Shown piece after piece: positions 16,866 to 24,987 of a stretch of DNA of 64,000 nt. The stretch is taken from the NCBI GenBank assembly GCA_949288725.1, contig CASELF010000012.1:29603-93602 (forward strand), in the 5' to 3' direction. Both the position numbers and the translations under genes were made by a program. A model generated the notes under the pieces. It had not been told where the DNA came from. It did no database searches and worked only from the letters and a program-made list of their open reading frames with translations. Each line of letters starts with the position of its first letter. The stretch's first letter is position 1. The stretch is from an uncultured bacterium. Its GTDB lineage: Bacteria; Cyanobacteriota; Vampirovibrionia; Gastranaerophilales; Gastranaerophilaceae.

Positions 16866-16900
16866 TAAAAGGAGCCAAATTTTTGACTCCTTTTGTTTTT
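16866..16900. terminator. Terminator between convergent genes
   Basis: AAAAGGAG/CTCCTTTT stem with inner CAAA/TTTG pairing and a T-rich tail on the plus strand. Confidence 0.75.
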
Positions 16901-16916
16901 ATTCAAGTATTTTTGA

Positions 16917-18284
16917 CTATGCACTGTATCCAAATCTGCCATTTTGATAAAATAGGTTATCATAATTAGGATTTGTAGTATTTTGAGTTGTAAAATTATA
17001 CTGCATATTCCCTGTGGCAAACGGATTGGACATTCCTGTTGTCGGCATACCCAAATTACTCAATAACAAGTTGTAATATGTATCTGTTGAATAAGGATTT
17101 GAATATACATTTGAATTATAATAATTTGATTGCGCAAATCCTGTTGTTGGATATGGAAGTTGGAATGGCTCTATATAATCTGAATTACCATTTGGAGAAT
17201 ATACATTTGATAATGCCGGAGTATTAACAGGTGTTGCAGCACCACCATTTTTGATATTGTTGATTAATGCAACAGCATCACTGTATGAATAGCCTAGACT
17301 TTGCATCATTTGTATATCTTCATCTGTAAAACCATATTGCCTTAATGAATCAACTTCCTCTAAACTGTATTGTTGATTTTGATTGAATTGTGGATCTAAG
17401 CCGCTTTCTGGAGCATTTTGAGATACAACAGGCTGTTGTGTGGTTGTTTGTTCTGCTTGTTGCTTATCTGATGGTTGTTCAACTTGTTTTTGTTGATTTG
17501 CTGCAGGTTGTGTCGCAATTTGTTCTTGTGCATTTTCAACCGCGTCTTTTACTCCATTATAAATATCATCAAAAGAATAACCTTGTGCTTTTAATTGATT
17601 AATATCTTCTTCTTTATAACCACATTCTTCCAAGAAATCTTTTTTATCAGTATATGATTTGCCTGTTAACTTGCCAAGCAACCATTCACCTGCCATATAT
17701 CCCAAAACACCGCCAACCGGACCGCCAACAAATGTTCCTAAAACAGCACCTGCTGCACCTCCGGCTAAACGAACTGCTGCTTTTCCTGTCTCTTTTAAGG
17801 CTGTTCCAAGACCTTCATTTTTACCTGCATTCCAAATATTTGGGATCTCAAATGCTACAGTAACTAATGAACCTATCAAAGGCATCTTTTTACCAACTGC
17901 CTTGAAAAAGCCCTTTACTCCACCCAAAACTGAACTTTTTCCTGCTATTTTTGCTGCCCTTGCTCCTGCTTTGGTACCTTGTTTAAGCGCTGATGGAAGA
18001 GTTTTCACTCCATTATATAGACGTTTGAAGAAATTACCGCCTACTTTTGATGCTTTTTCGGAATCTTTTACTACTGCTTTTGCTCCCGCTTTCACTTTGG
18101 TAAATATAGAACCCTTTGTTGATTTCATCGCATTTGCTGCGATTTCACTATTTGTACCAAAAATAAAATCAGGTGCGGCTTTTACGACCCTCTTGGCTTT
18201 ACTTAAAGCACTTGATACAGATGAACCTGAAACTGCCTTCACTGCAGACTTAGCAATTTTGGCTACTGCTGAAAATAATCCCAT
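16917..18284 (-). CDS. Glycine-zipper membrane-inserting protein, paralogue A
   Basis: 455 residues from the ATG at 18284 (AAAGGAAA site). An N-terminal cationic amphipathic helix (MGLFSAVAKIAKSAVKAVSG) precedes a K-APD-IFG motif, then a basic Ala/Gly-rich region with KAGARAAKIAGKSSVLGG, a hydrophobic segment (IGSLVTVAFEIPNIW) and a glycine-zipper hairpin (LAGGAAGAVLGTFVGGPVGG). The tail has two related repeats of about 30 residues (CGYKEEDINQLKAQGYSFDD and YGFTDEDIQMMQSLGYSYSD) separated by Gln-rich linkers, and ends Asn/Tyr-rich. No signal peptide. It is the tandem paralogue of the gene at 18435. A pore-forming or bacteriocin-like role is inference only. Confidence 0.82.
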   Translation of the reverse strand: MGLFSAVAKIAKSAVKAVSGSSVSSALSKAKRVVKAAPDFIFGTNSEIAANAMKSTKGSIFTKVKAGAKAVVKDSEKASKVGGNFFKRLYNGVKTLPSALKQGTKAGARAAKIAGKSSVLGGVKGFFKAVGKKMPLIGSLVTVAFEIPNIWNAGKNEGLGTALKETGKAAVRLAGGAAGAVLGTFVGGPVGGVLGYMAGEWLLGKLTGKSYTDKKDFLEECGYKEEDINQLKAQGYSFDDIYNGVKDAVENAQEQIATQPAANQQKQVEQPSDKQQAEQTTTQQPVVSQNAPESGLDPQFNQNQQYSLEEVDSLRQYGFTDEDIQMMQSLGYSYSDAVALINNIKNGGAATPVNTPALSNVYSPNGNSDYIEPFQLPYPTTGFAQSNYYNSNVYSNPYSTDTYYNLLLSNLGMPTTGMSNPFATGNMQYNFTTQNTTNPNYDNLFYQNGRFGYSA

Positions 18285-18383
18285 TTTCCTTTCCCCTTTC
18301 ACCTATAATCTGTTTAATATCCTGTATATTATTATTAAAAAATTTTTTATCTTAAAATTGACTATATATTAACAAATATTACA

Positions 18384-18422
18384 AAAGCGGCGCGACCTTT
18401 TATTTGGTCGCGCCGCTTTCCT
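18384..18422 (-). terminator. Terminator between the glycine-zipper paralogues
   Basis: 14-bp GC-rich stem (18384-18397 with 18406-18419), 8-nt loop. It ends the 18435-19364 transcript, so paralogue A needs its own promoter. Confidence 0.85.
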
Positions 18423-18434
18423 TTTTATTATTCA

Positions 18435-19364
18435 TTAACCCATCATATTTAGTTTTAAATTATTCATCATTATATCATCTGCATATGGATTGTTAAAACC
18501 GTTATTATAATAGTTTCCGTTCATCATATCATATGGACTTTGGTAAGGTACAAATGGATTTGTTACTGGAGAAGCACCGTATGGATTTTGAGGATTAATA
18601 GCATTTGGATTGAATTCTTGAGCACCTGCTCCTTGTGCGTTTTGTGAAGGAACCATACCCATTTGCTCTGCCATTGCTATTGCTTCTTGTTGTTTTTGAG
18701 CAAGTTCTTCTTGTTTTTCGGTGTATGATTTACCAACTACTTTACTTGCTAACCATTCACCTGCAATCCATCCTACTACACTACCTATACCAGGTAATAT
18801 TGCTGTTCCGATTGCTGAACCTAATGCGCCACCTGCTAATCTGCCGCCTGCTTTTGCAACTTCTGCAACTCCTTGTCCAATACCTTCTTCTTTTGTTGCT
18901 TTAAATATATTTGGTAATTCAAATGCGATAAGAAGAATGTTACCTAATAAAGGCATTTTCTTTCCTACACCTTTGAAGAATCCTTTTACTCCCCCTAATA
19001 CTGAACTTTTTCCTGCTATTTTCGCTGCTCTTGCTCCTGCTTTGGTTGTTGTTGTTAATGTTGACGGAATTGATTTTATAGCTTTCCATGCTTGAGTTAA
19101 GAAATTACCATTCTTGGCTACATTTTTGGCAACTGAGGCTTCTACTGCTTTTCCACCTGTTTTGATACCTGACCAGATTGAAGATGCCCAAGATTTATTT
19201 CCCTTCACTGCCTCTCTTGCTGCTTGTCCTGCGCTATGTACAAATACATCTGCACCCTTTCCAAATATTACATCTGGTGCAACTTTTACTGCTCTTTTTC
19301 CATAATTAATTGCCTTTGCTCCATAATTGATTATCTTTGAGCCAATACTTGTAATTAAACCCAT
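18435..19364 (-). CDS. Glycine-zipper membrane-inserting protein, paralogue B
   Basis: 309 residues. Same plan as paralogue A: MGLITSIGSKIINYGAKAI amphipathic start, V-APDVIFG motif, KAGARAAKIAGKSSVLGG, hydrophobic LLGNILLIAFELPNIF, a zipper hairpin (LAGGALGSAIGTAILPG) and GKSYTEK. It lacks the duplicated C-terminal repeats and ends in an Asn/Pro/Tyr/Met-rich tail. No signal peptide. An AAAGGTGG site precedes the ATG. The family is not recognised; the pair looks like a local duplication with divergence of the tails. Confidence 0.82.
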   Translation of the reverse strand: MGLITSIGSKIINYGAKAINYGKRAVKVAPDVIFGKGADVFVHSAGQAAREAVKGNKSWASSIWSGIKTGGKAVEASVAKNVAKNGNFLTQAWKAIKSIPSTLTTTTKAGARAAKIAGKSSVLGGVKGFFKGVGKKMPLLGNILLIAFELPNIFKATKEEGIGQGVAEVAKAGGRLAGGALGSAIGTAILPGIGSVVGWIAGEWLASKVVGKSYTEKQEELAQKQQEAIAMAEQMGMVPSQNAQGAGAQEFNPNAINPQNPYGASPVTNPFVPYQSPYDMMNGNYYNNGFNNPYADDIMMNNLKLNMMG

Positions 19365-19652
19365 ACTACTACCACCTTTACCAATATAAATATTTTTACC
19401 TACACTTACCTAAAAAAATATTTTTTGAAGAAATTGCGAGTTATAGGTTAAATTTTTACAAAACTTAAAATATTTATTGCTTCAATATCTATATATTTAA
19501 TCACTGAAGTTTAACAATAATAGCGTTTTCAACAACCATTTCTTTAAAATTATGATTATAGAAAATTAAAAATGAACAATTTTGAAAGCCGTTTCGTTAT
19601 ACAAATATAAGGGAAAGGTTAAAGAGTAAGAGAAAGAAAATGGAGGTGCATT

Positions 19653-19889
19653 ATGAAAAAATTTATAGCAGCAGTTTTATGCTTAGGATTTTTAACTACA
19701 CCAAGTTTCGCTTGTGGAAGACACGACAAGCATTGTGGACATAAAGGTCCAAAGCACCAACCTCCAAGAATTGAAAAGCATTATTATGGATGCAATTGTC
19801 ATCATAAATGCAACCACAGCACAACCGCTCTTGCTACAGTTGCAGGAATTGCAGGTTTGGCTGCAATAATTACGGCAGTTGCTGACTAA
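19653..19889 (+). CDS. Small secreted His/Cys-rich protein
   Basis: 78 residues. The signal peptide is residues 1-20 (ending PSFA). The mature chain opens CGRHDKHCGHKG and continues KHYYGCNCHHKCNH, giving 5 Cys and about 9 His in 40 residues, then a hydrophobic C-terminal segment (ALATVAGIAGLAAIITAVA) that may tether it to a membrane. Strong transition-metal binding is expected from composition. It has a GGAGGTG site 5 nt before the ATG and is monocistronic. Function unknown. Confidence 0.8.
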   Translation: MKKFIAAVLCLGFLTTPSFACGRHDKHCGHKGPKHQPPRIEKHYYGCNCHHKCNHSTTALATVAGIAGLAAIITAVAD

Positions 19890-19927
19890 CTCCCACCATC
19901 CTTAATCTACATAATCTATTCATCCTG

Positions 19928-19954
19928 AAGTAACCATTTTGGTTACTTTTTATT
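19928..19954 (+). terminator. Terminator of the His/Cys peptide gene
   Basis: AAGTAACC/GGTTACTT around ATTTT, then a T-rich tail. Confidence 0.85.
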
Positions 19955-20008
19955 TTACTTTAATTATTTGTAACAAATTCTTAATATATTAACAAAGAAA
20001 TTAAAGTT

Positions 20009-20036
20009 TTGTCCTGCTACTACCGATATTAATAAT
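20009..20036 (+). promoter_or_regulatory. Candidate promoter of small RNA B
   Basis: TTGTCC (20009-20014), 16-nt spacer, AATAAT (20031-20036). No gene follows on this strand before the terminator at 20094. Confidence 0.5.
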
Positions 20037-20042
20037 GTGAAA

Positions 20043-20118
20043 AATAAATTTCCTCCTTTTTCCCCTACTACTACAAATGACTACCTACAATACGGAACCC
20101 AATAAAGGTTCCTTTTTT
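20043..20118 (+). ncRNA. Candidate small RNA B with anti-SD-like motif
   Basis: An orphan promoter and a perfect intrinsic terminator (GGAACC/GGTTCC, 20094-20112, then T6) bracket about 76 nt with no ORF. The 5' part is G-free and pyrimidine-rich over about 20041-20078 and holds CCTCCTTT (20052-20059), identical to the 16S rRNA anti-Shine-Dalgarno, plus ACTACCTAC (20080-20088), also found in candidate A. Such a molecule could pair with mRNA ribosome binding sites; that is inference. Confidence 0.5.
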
Positions 20119-20124
20119 ATTGCT

Positions 20125-20160
20125 AAAAAGCGGAATGAAAAATTTTTCATTCCGCTTTTT
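20125..20160 (-). terminator. Terminator of the TM2 genes
   Basis: A perfect 36-nt palindrome (18+18) with flanking A5/T5. Confidence 0.9.
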
Positions 20161-20188
20161 ACTTACTTCTGGTTTAATAATATTAAAC

Positions 20189-20557
20189 TTAGTATGAACC
20201 TGATGCACCACCTGCAATAATTGCACCAATCATTCCTAATATCATTACCCCATATAACAATACTAATAATATTGCTATTATCATAATTGCAATATATACA
20301 TAACCAAGCCAGTTGATACGTTCATATAATTCAGAACCGTCTGCATGTTTATATTTTCCAAGCGCAATAGTAAAACCATCTACCAATGACCAAATTGCAC
20401 TTATCGGTGCTGTTATTCCTAATACTGTTAAAGCAACCATAGCCCATGCCGAATTAGTCTTGCCTGTATAAAAACGATGCCCGCCATACATACCTAATGT
20501 CCAACATAACATTAAGGTTGCCACCCAGTTTTTTCCTTTTACTTGTTCCAATTCCAT
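20189..20557 (-). CDS. TM2-domain membrane protein 1
   Basis: 122 residues. A TM2 domain (about 9-70) has the hallmark GGHRFYTG between two membrane helices and a WSLVDGFTIALGKY end. A further long hydrophobic segment lies at about 87-118. An AAGGAGA site precedes the ATG. It lies 33 bp after the second TM2 gene, so they probably form an operon. The biochemical role of bacterial TM2 proteins is unknown. Confidence 0.88.
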   Translation of the reverse strand: MELEQVKGKNWVATLMLCWTLGMYGGHRFYTGKTNSAWAMVALTVLGITAPISAIWSLVDGFTIALGKYKHADGSELYERINWLGYVYIAIMIIAILLVLLYGVMILGMIGAIIAGGASGSY

Positions 20558-20589
20558 CCTGATAATCTCCTTTCTTACCTGTTTTTTTA

Positions 20590-20949
20590 TTATGAAGATG
20601 CACTACTAAAAGCAATAAAAGCCCATAATACCGCAAATACAAAACTAAATCCGAAAAATATTAATACAATAAGTCCACACCCGGGATTTGGCTCATCTAA
20701 ATCATTACCTTTAGAATCCGTGTACTTATTTAAAGCAATAGAAATCACGTCCACTAATGCCCATAATGCTGAAATTGGAGCTGTTATACCTAAAAGAGTG
20801 CAAACTAATTGTGCAACACCAATTCCGACATATCCTGTGTAAAATCTATGTGCCCCAAAACCGCCAAGAAAAAACGCCAGCAACAAAGTCACAATATATG
20901 AACTTTTGCCTTGGTTTTCGGTGGACAAATTAATATTATTTTCATCCAT
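20590..20949 (-). CDS. TM2-domain membrane protein 2
   Basis: 119 residues. A short polar N-terminus (about 1-16) is followed by a TM2 domain with GAHRFYTG and ALVDVISIALNKY, then a Gly/Pro turn and a third hydrophobic helix (LIVLIFFGFSFVFAVLWAF). It has a TGGAGA site. It is a tandem paralogue of the gene at 20189, sharing LGITAPISA in the second helix; this suggests duplication. Confidence 0.88.
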   Translation of the reverse strand: MDENNINLSTENQGKSSYIVTLLLAFFLGGFGAHRFYTGYVGIGVAQLVCTLLGITAPISALWALVDVISIALNKYTDSKGNDLDEPNPGCGLIVLIFFGFSFVFAVLWAFIAFSSASS

Positions 20950-20974
20950 ATTAATATTTTCTCCATTTATAACA

Positions 20975-21011
20975 AAAAACCATAGTCATTCTATATCTAA
21001 CTATGGTTTTT
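20975..21011 (-). terminator. Terminator downstream of dut
   Basis: 12-bp stem AAAAACCATAGT/ACTATGGTTTTT (20975-20986 with 21000-21011). Confidence 0.85.
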
Positions 21012-21038
21012 GTAATCATCTGTTTAATGTAATAAAAA

Positions 21039-21476
21039 TTATTTACCGGTGGAACCAAAACCTCCTGCACCTCGTACAGTTTCAGTTAATTGCGCAACAA
21101 CTTCAATATCAGCCTGTTCAACTCTTGCAATTACCATTTGTGCTATTCTTTCTTGCGGCTGAATTGTGTATGCTTCATTAGAAATATTCACAACTGCAAC
21201 ACAAACTTCACCTCTATAATCTTCATCTATCGTACCAACACAATTTATTAAGGTAATACCATGTTTGATTGACATTCCTGAGCGTGGTCTAATTTGAGCT
21301 TCATATCCGTGTTCCAATTCTATTTTTAATCCTGTTGGAATCAATGTTCTTTCTAACGGTTTTAATTCAATAGGTTCTTCTATTGCTGCACACAAGTCCA
21401 TTCCTGCAGCACCCTCGGTCTTATATTCAGGTAAAACCTTGTTGTGTGGCAATTTTTCAATCTTTAATACTGTCAT
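21039..21476 (-). CDS. dut: dUTP diphosphatase (trimeric dUTPase)
   Basis: 145 residues from the ATG at 21476, which has an AAGGA site; a longer frame to 21509 would precede it. All five trimeric dUTPase motifs are present: AAGMDLCA, RPRSGMSIKHG, NCVGTIDEDYRGE, ERIAQMVI and the C-terminal GAGGFGSTG arm. It hydrolyses dUTP to dUMP, keeping uracil out of DNA and feeding dTMP synthesis. Appears monocistronic. Confidence 0.97.
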   Translation of the reverse strand: MTVLKIEKLPHNKVLPEYKTEGAAGMDLCAAIEEPIELKPLERTLIPTGLKIELEHGYEAQIRPRSGMSIKHGITLINCVGTIDEDYRGEVCVAVVNISNEAYTIQPQERIAQMVIARVEQADIEVVAQLTETVRGAGGFGSTGK

Positions 21477-21557
21477 TTCACATATCCTTTCATAAAAAAT
21501 AATCCTCACACCTATAGTAAAGCATGAAGATTATTTTGTAAATTTATTAAGTTTTAA

Positions 21558-21818
21558 TTACGAAAAGAAGTCCTGCAAAGGATCTGAAAACGGTACTTGC
21601 TCTTCTTTTATAAAGACATCATTAACTTGTAAATCTTTAGGATTTCTATATGTCATTTTGTCGTAAAAATACTTATTCAAGTCATCTACACTTGACATTT
21701 TTAAATTGGAACCGTTTGGTGATATCTTTCTTGATTTGTTAATTTGTGCCCATTCTGACATTGTCTTTCCGAAGAAACCTTTGTCAAATGAATCTAAACA
21801 GTTAATTTTAATTGCCAT
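21558..21818 (-). CDS. Hypothetical protein, 86 residues
   Basis: A small soluble protein with no signal peptide, membrane segment or recognised domain. It starts MAIKINCLDSFDKGFFGK and ends in an acidic/hydrophobic DPLQDFFS. A TGGAGA site lies 7 nt before the ATG. It sits alone between the alaS terminator and dut. Confidence 0.7.
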   Translation of the reverse strand: MAIKINCLDSFDKGFFGKTMSEWAQINKSRKISPNGSNLKMSSVDDLNKYFYDKMTYRNPKDLQVNDVFIKEEQVPFSDPLQDFFS

Positions 21819-21851
21819 ATATTTTCTCCATTTCTTGTTATGTAAATATTA

Positions 21852-21881
21852 AAACCCCGCAAAAAATTTTTTGCGGGGTTT
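21852..21881 (-). terminator. alaS terminator
   Basis: A perfect 15+15 palindrome with CCCCGC/GCGGGG core and T-run. Confidence 0.9.
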
Positions 21882-21897
21882 ATACGATTTATTTTAT

Positions 21898-24519
21898 TTA
21901 AACTTTTACTAATGATGATTTTAATTCATCTTCTACTTTTGCAAGTATTTCATCTAATTTTGCAGAATCTTTAATTCCGCCTTGGGCAAAGTTTGGTCGT
22001 CCGCCACCATTTGCGCCTGTTGCTCTTGAAATTTCTCCAACAATTTTGCCGGCATTCACACCATTTTTCACAAAATTGTCTGAAACTTTTACTGCAACTG
22101 TCGTTTCACCTGCCAAGACAATTATACTATTGCCAAGTTTATTTGATAAAAATTCTAATCCTATTTTTATTGCAACAGGTTTTAAGTCAACAACTTTTGT
22201 TATAAATAATTTGCCACCTTCTATATCCTGTGCTTTTGACAAGAATGTCGCAAATTTATGTCTTGCATTTTCTTCTTGTAATTTTTCTACTTGCTTTTGA
22301 AGTTCTTTATTTTCTGATTGAAGTTTTTCTACTCTGTCATATACTTCGTAGTAATGTGACTTGAATTTTGAAGATAATTTATCAATTTCATCAGATTTTG
22401 CGTTCAAATATTCAATTGCCGCTTTTGATACAACAACTTCTATACGTCTTGTACCCGCTGCTATTGCACTTTCTGAAACTATCTTTGCAAGTCTTAAATC
22501 TTTTAAGTTTCTTGCATGTGTTCCCGCACAAAATTCTTTTGAAATACAACCATCTTTATTTTCAATAGAAACTACTCTGACTTCATCTCCGTATTTCTCA
22601 CCAAATAATGCAGTTGCACCTGTCAATTCGGCTTCTTTTATTCCCATTACTTGAGTATTAATTTTATAATCTTCACCAATCCATCTGTTCATTAGATCTT
22701 CGGTCTTTCTAATCTCATCAGGAGTCATCGCTCTTGAGAATGTAAAGTCAAATCTCATACGATTTTCTTCAACAAATGAACCTGCCTGTTTAACTTCATC
22801 TCCCACAACCTTGATTAAGGCTGCTTGTAACAAGTGTGCTGAAGTGTGATGAAGTCTTATTTCTTCTCTTTTGGCAACATCAATTTTTGCACTTACAACA
22901 TCACCAATTTCAACTTCACCATTTAAAACAGTGCATCTGTGAACATACAAATCATTCACCTTGAAAGTCGTTAAAACTTCGGCTTTCAATTTGGCACTTT
23001 CAATAATTCCGCTATCACCAATTTGTCCGCCGCATTCAGCATAAAATGGGGTCTTGTTTAGCACAATATCAGTATAGCCGTCACCCTCAACTTGTGCAAG
23101 AATTACAGCATCAGAAGTTTCATTTTCGGTATATCCGATAAATTCTGTTGAACCAACTTCCTTTTCGATTTTGGCATATTTCATATCGCCTGTTACACTG
23201 ATTTTTTCAGTCGCTGCTTTGGCTCTGTCCTTTTGTTCTTGCATTGCAGCCTTAAATCCTGCTTCATCAACATTCAAGCCGCTTTCTTGTGCTATTTCTT
23301 TGGTCAATTCATAAGGAAATCCAAAGGTATCATATAGTTTGAAAGCACTTTCGCCATCTATATCTTTCTTTTGGGCGATAAATTCATCTAATAATTTGTA
23401 TCCTCTATCAAGAGTTTTGGCAAATCTTTCTTCTTCCTTCTTAATTGTATCAATTACTTTTTGTTTATTGGCAACTAACTCAGGGTACGCTTCTCCATAG
23501 TATTGAACAATTGTGTCTACTAATTTATACAAGAATGGTAATTCCATTCCTAAAATTTTTCCGTGACGAAGTGCTCTACGTAAAATCATTCTTAATACAT
23601 AACTTCTGCCTTCATTACCAGGAATTACACCGTCTGAAATTAAGAAAGTTACACATCTTGCATGGTCTGTAATAATCCTCAAAGAAATATCTGTTTTTTC
23701 AGATTGTTTATAAGGCACACCGCTCATTTCAGAAACCTTATCCATAATAGGTTTTAAAAGGTCAGTTTCAAAAGTTGATGCAACCCCTTGGCATACCATT
23801 GCAATACGTTCAAGTCCCATTCCTGTATCAACGTTCTTCTTGCCCAAAGGAGATTGATTACCTTCTTCATCTTGATATAATTCTGTAAATACCAAGTTCC
23901 AAATTTCAACCCATCTGTCGCATTCACAAGTATCAATTCCACAACCTCTTGGATCATCACATTTGTATTGTTCACCTAAATCGTAGTGAATTTCTGAACA
24001 TGGTCCGCAAGAACCTGATGCTCCCGGAGGTCCCCAGAAATTGTCTTTTTTACCTTTACGCTTGATTCGTTCATCAGGAACTCCAACACTTCTCCAAATT
24101 TCGTAAGCCTCATCATCTGTTTCAAAAATAGTAATCCATAATCTGTCTTTATCTAATTTCAAAACTTCGGTTACAAATTCCCATGCCCAAGGAATAACTT
24201 CTTTTTTGTAATAATCTCCAAATGAAAAATTACCTAACATTTCAAAGAAGGTATGGTGACGAGGAGTTCTTCCTACATTTTCAATATCTGAATCTTTTCC
24301 GCCTGCTCTGGCACATTTTTGACAAGATGTTGCTCTTGCCGGATTATATGGACATTCTTGAATTCCCAAAAATATCGGCAAAAATTGTAACATGCCGGCT
24401 GTTGTTAATAGTACTGTCGGATTGTCTGGTACTAAACTTGAACTTTTTACTACCGTATGTTCTCGCTTATTTTTAAAATAGTCTAAATATAATTTTCTAA
24501 TCTCGTTTCCTGTTAACAT
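21898..24519 (-). CDS. alaS: Alanine-tRNA ligase
   Basis: 873 residues, full length. The class II catalytic core opens with the typical NPTVLLTTAGMLQFLPIFLG and RHHTFFEMLGNFSFGDYYK. The editing domain has HHTSAHLLQAAL and FCAGTHARNL (zinc-binding His/Cys set). A coiled-coil segment leads to the C-Ala domain with GGGRPNFAQGG. Cys-rich inserts (SCQKCARAG, CECDRW) lie in the N-terminal half. It charges tRNA-Ala and clears mischarged Ser/Gly. It is divergent from rbfA-truB. Confidence 0.98.
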   Translation of the reverse strand: MLTGNEIRKLYLDYFKNKREHTVVKSSSLVPDNPTVLLTTAGMLQFLPIFLGIQECPYNPARATSCQKCARAGGKDSDIENVGRTPRHHTFFEMLGNFSFGDYYKKEVIPWAWEFVTEVLKLDKDRLWITIFETDDEAYEIWRSVGVPDERIKRKGKKDNFWGPPGASGSCGPCSEIHYDLGEQYKCDDPRGCGIDTCECDRWVEIWNLVFTELYQDEEGNQSPLGKKNVDTGMGLERIAMVCQGVASTFETDLLKPIMDKVSEMSGVPYKQSEKTDISLRIITDHARCVTFLISDGVIPGNEGRSYVLRMILRRALRHGKILGMELPFLYKLVDTIVQYYGEAYPELVANKQKVIDTIKKEEERFAKTLDRGYKLLDEFIAQKKDIDGESAFKLYDTFGFPYELTKEIAQESGLNVDEAGFKAAMQEQKDRAKAATEKISVTGDMKYAKIEKEVGSTEFIGYTENETSDAVILAQVEGDGYTDIVLNKTPFYAECGGQIGDSGIIESAKLKAEVLTTFKVNDLYVHRCTVLNGEVEIGDVVSAKIDVAKREEIRLHHTSAHLLQAALIKVVGDEVKQAGSFVEENRMRFDFTFSRAMTPDEIRKTEDLMNRWIGEDYKINTQVMGIKEAELTGATALFGEKYGDEVRVVSIENKDGCISKEFCAGTHARNLKDLRLAKIVSESAIAAGTRRIEVVVSKAAIEYLNAKSDEIDKLSSKFKSHYYEVYDRVEKLQSENKELQKQVEKLQEENARHKFATFLSKAQDIEGGKLFITKVVDLKPVAIKIGLEFLSNKLGNSIIVLAGETTVAVKVSDNFVKNGVNAGKIVGEISRATGANGGGRPNFAQGGIKDSAKLDEILAKVEDELKSSLVKV

Positions 24520-24557
24520 AAATTAATTCCCTCTAGTTGTCTGTTTCTGATACAAAA

Positions 24558-24587
24558 ATTATACAATAAACATACTTGTTATTACAA
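24558..24587 (-). promoter_or_regulatory. alaS promoter
   Basis: Minus strand TTGTAA (24582-24587), 18-nt spacer, TATAAT (24558-24563). Confidence 0.7.
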
Positions 24588-24609
24588 AATACAAAGGTTT
24601 TTATATTTA

Positions 24610-24618
24610 TGTTATAAT
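24610..24618 (+). promoter_or_regulatory. rbfA operon extended -10
   Basis: TGTTATAAT, with no clear -35; a leader with CAGGAGA follows before the ATG at 24640. Confidence 0.65.
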
Positions 24619-24639
24619 TTTTTCAGGAGAATATTAACT

Positions 24640-24987
24640 ATGACACTACGTAATGAAAGAGTTAGAAAAGAATTAATGCGCGATATTTCTGAAATCTTAA
24701 GAAAAGAAATCAGAGGTCTTGAAGGAGTTGTTTCAATTGTTGACGTTGAAGTTTCTCATGATAATTCTTTTGCAAAAGTAATATACAGTGTTCTTGGCTC
24801 AGAAGAACAAATCGCTAAAACTAGAGAGGTTATTGAAAAAAGTACCCCAAATATCAGATATCACGTTGGCAAAATGCTTAGATTAAGATTAACTCCTGAA
24901 TTAAGATTTGTTTATTCCAACGGTCTTGAAGAAGGTTCAAGAGTTACCGAATTAATCAATAAAATTTCCCGCGGGGAGATAAAGTAA
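24640..24987 (+). CDS. rbfA: Ribosome-binding factor A
   Basis: 115 residues, the usual size, a single KH-like domain: NERVRKELMRDISEILRKEI, VSIVDVEVSHDNSFAKVIYS, and the C-terminal LRLTPELRFVYSNGLEEGSRV. It assists late 30S maturation of the 16S 5' end. First gene of rbfA-truB-DUF2993-GerMN-HicB; its stop is immediately followed by the truB start. Confidence 0.97.
   Translation: MTLRNERVRKELMRDISEILRKEIRGLEGVVSIVDVEVSHDNSFAKVIYSVLGSEEQIAKTREVIEKSTPNIRYHVGKMLRLRLTPELRFVYSNGLEEGSRVTELINKISRGEIK

Noticed and set aside
17659..18372. A 237-codon open frame on the plus strand across the glycine-zipper gene A
   Set aside because: It mirrors the Ala/Gly/Lys-rich minus-strand gene, has Pro/Thr-rich nonsense composition and no ribosome binding site. 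It is an antisense shadow.
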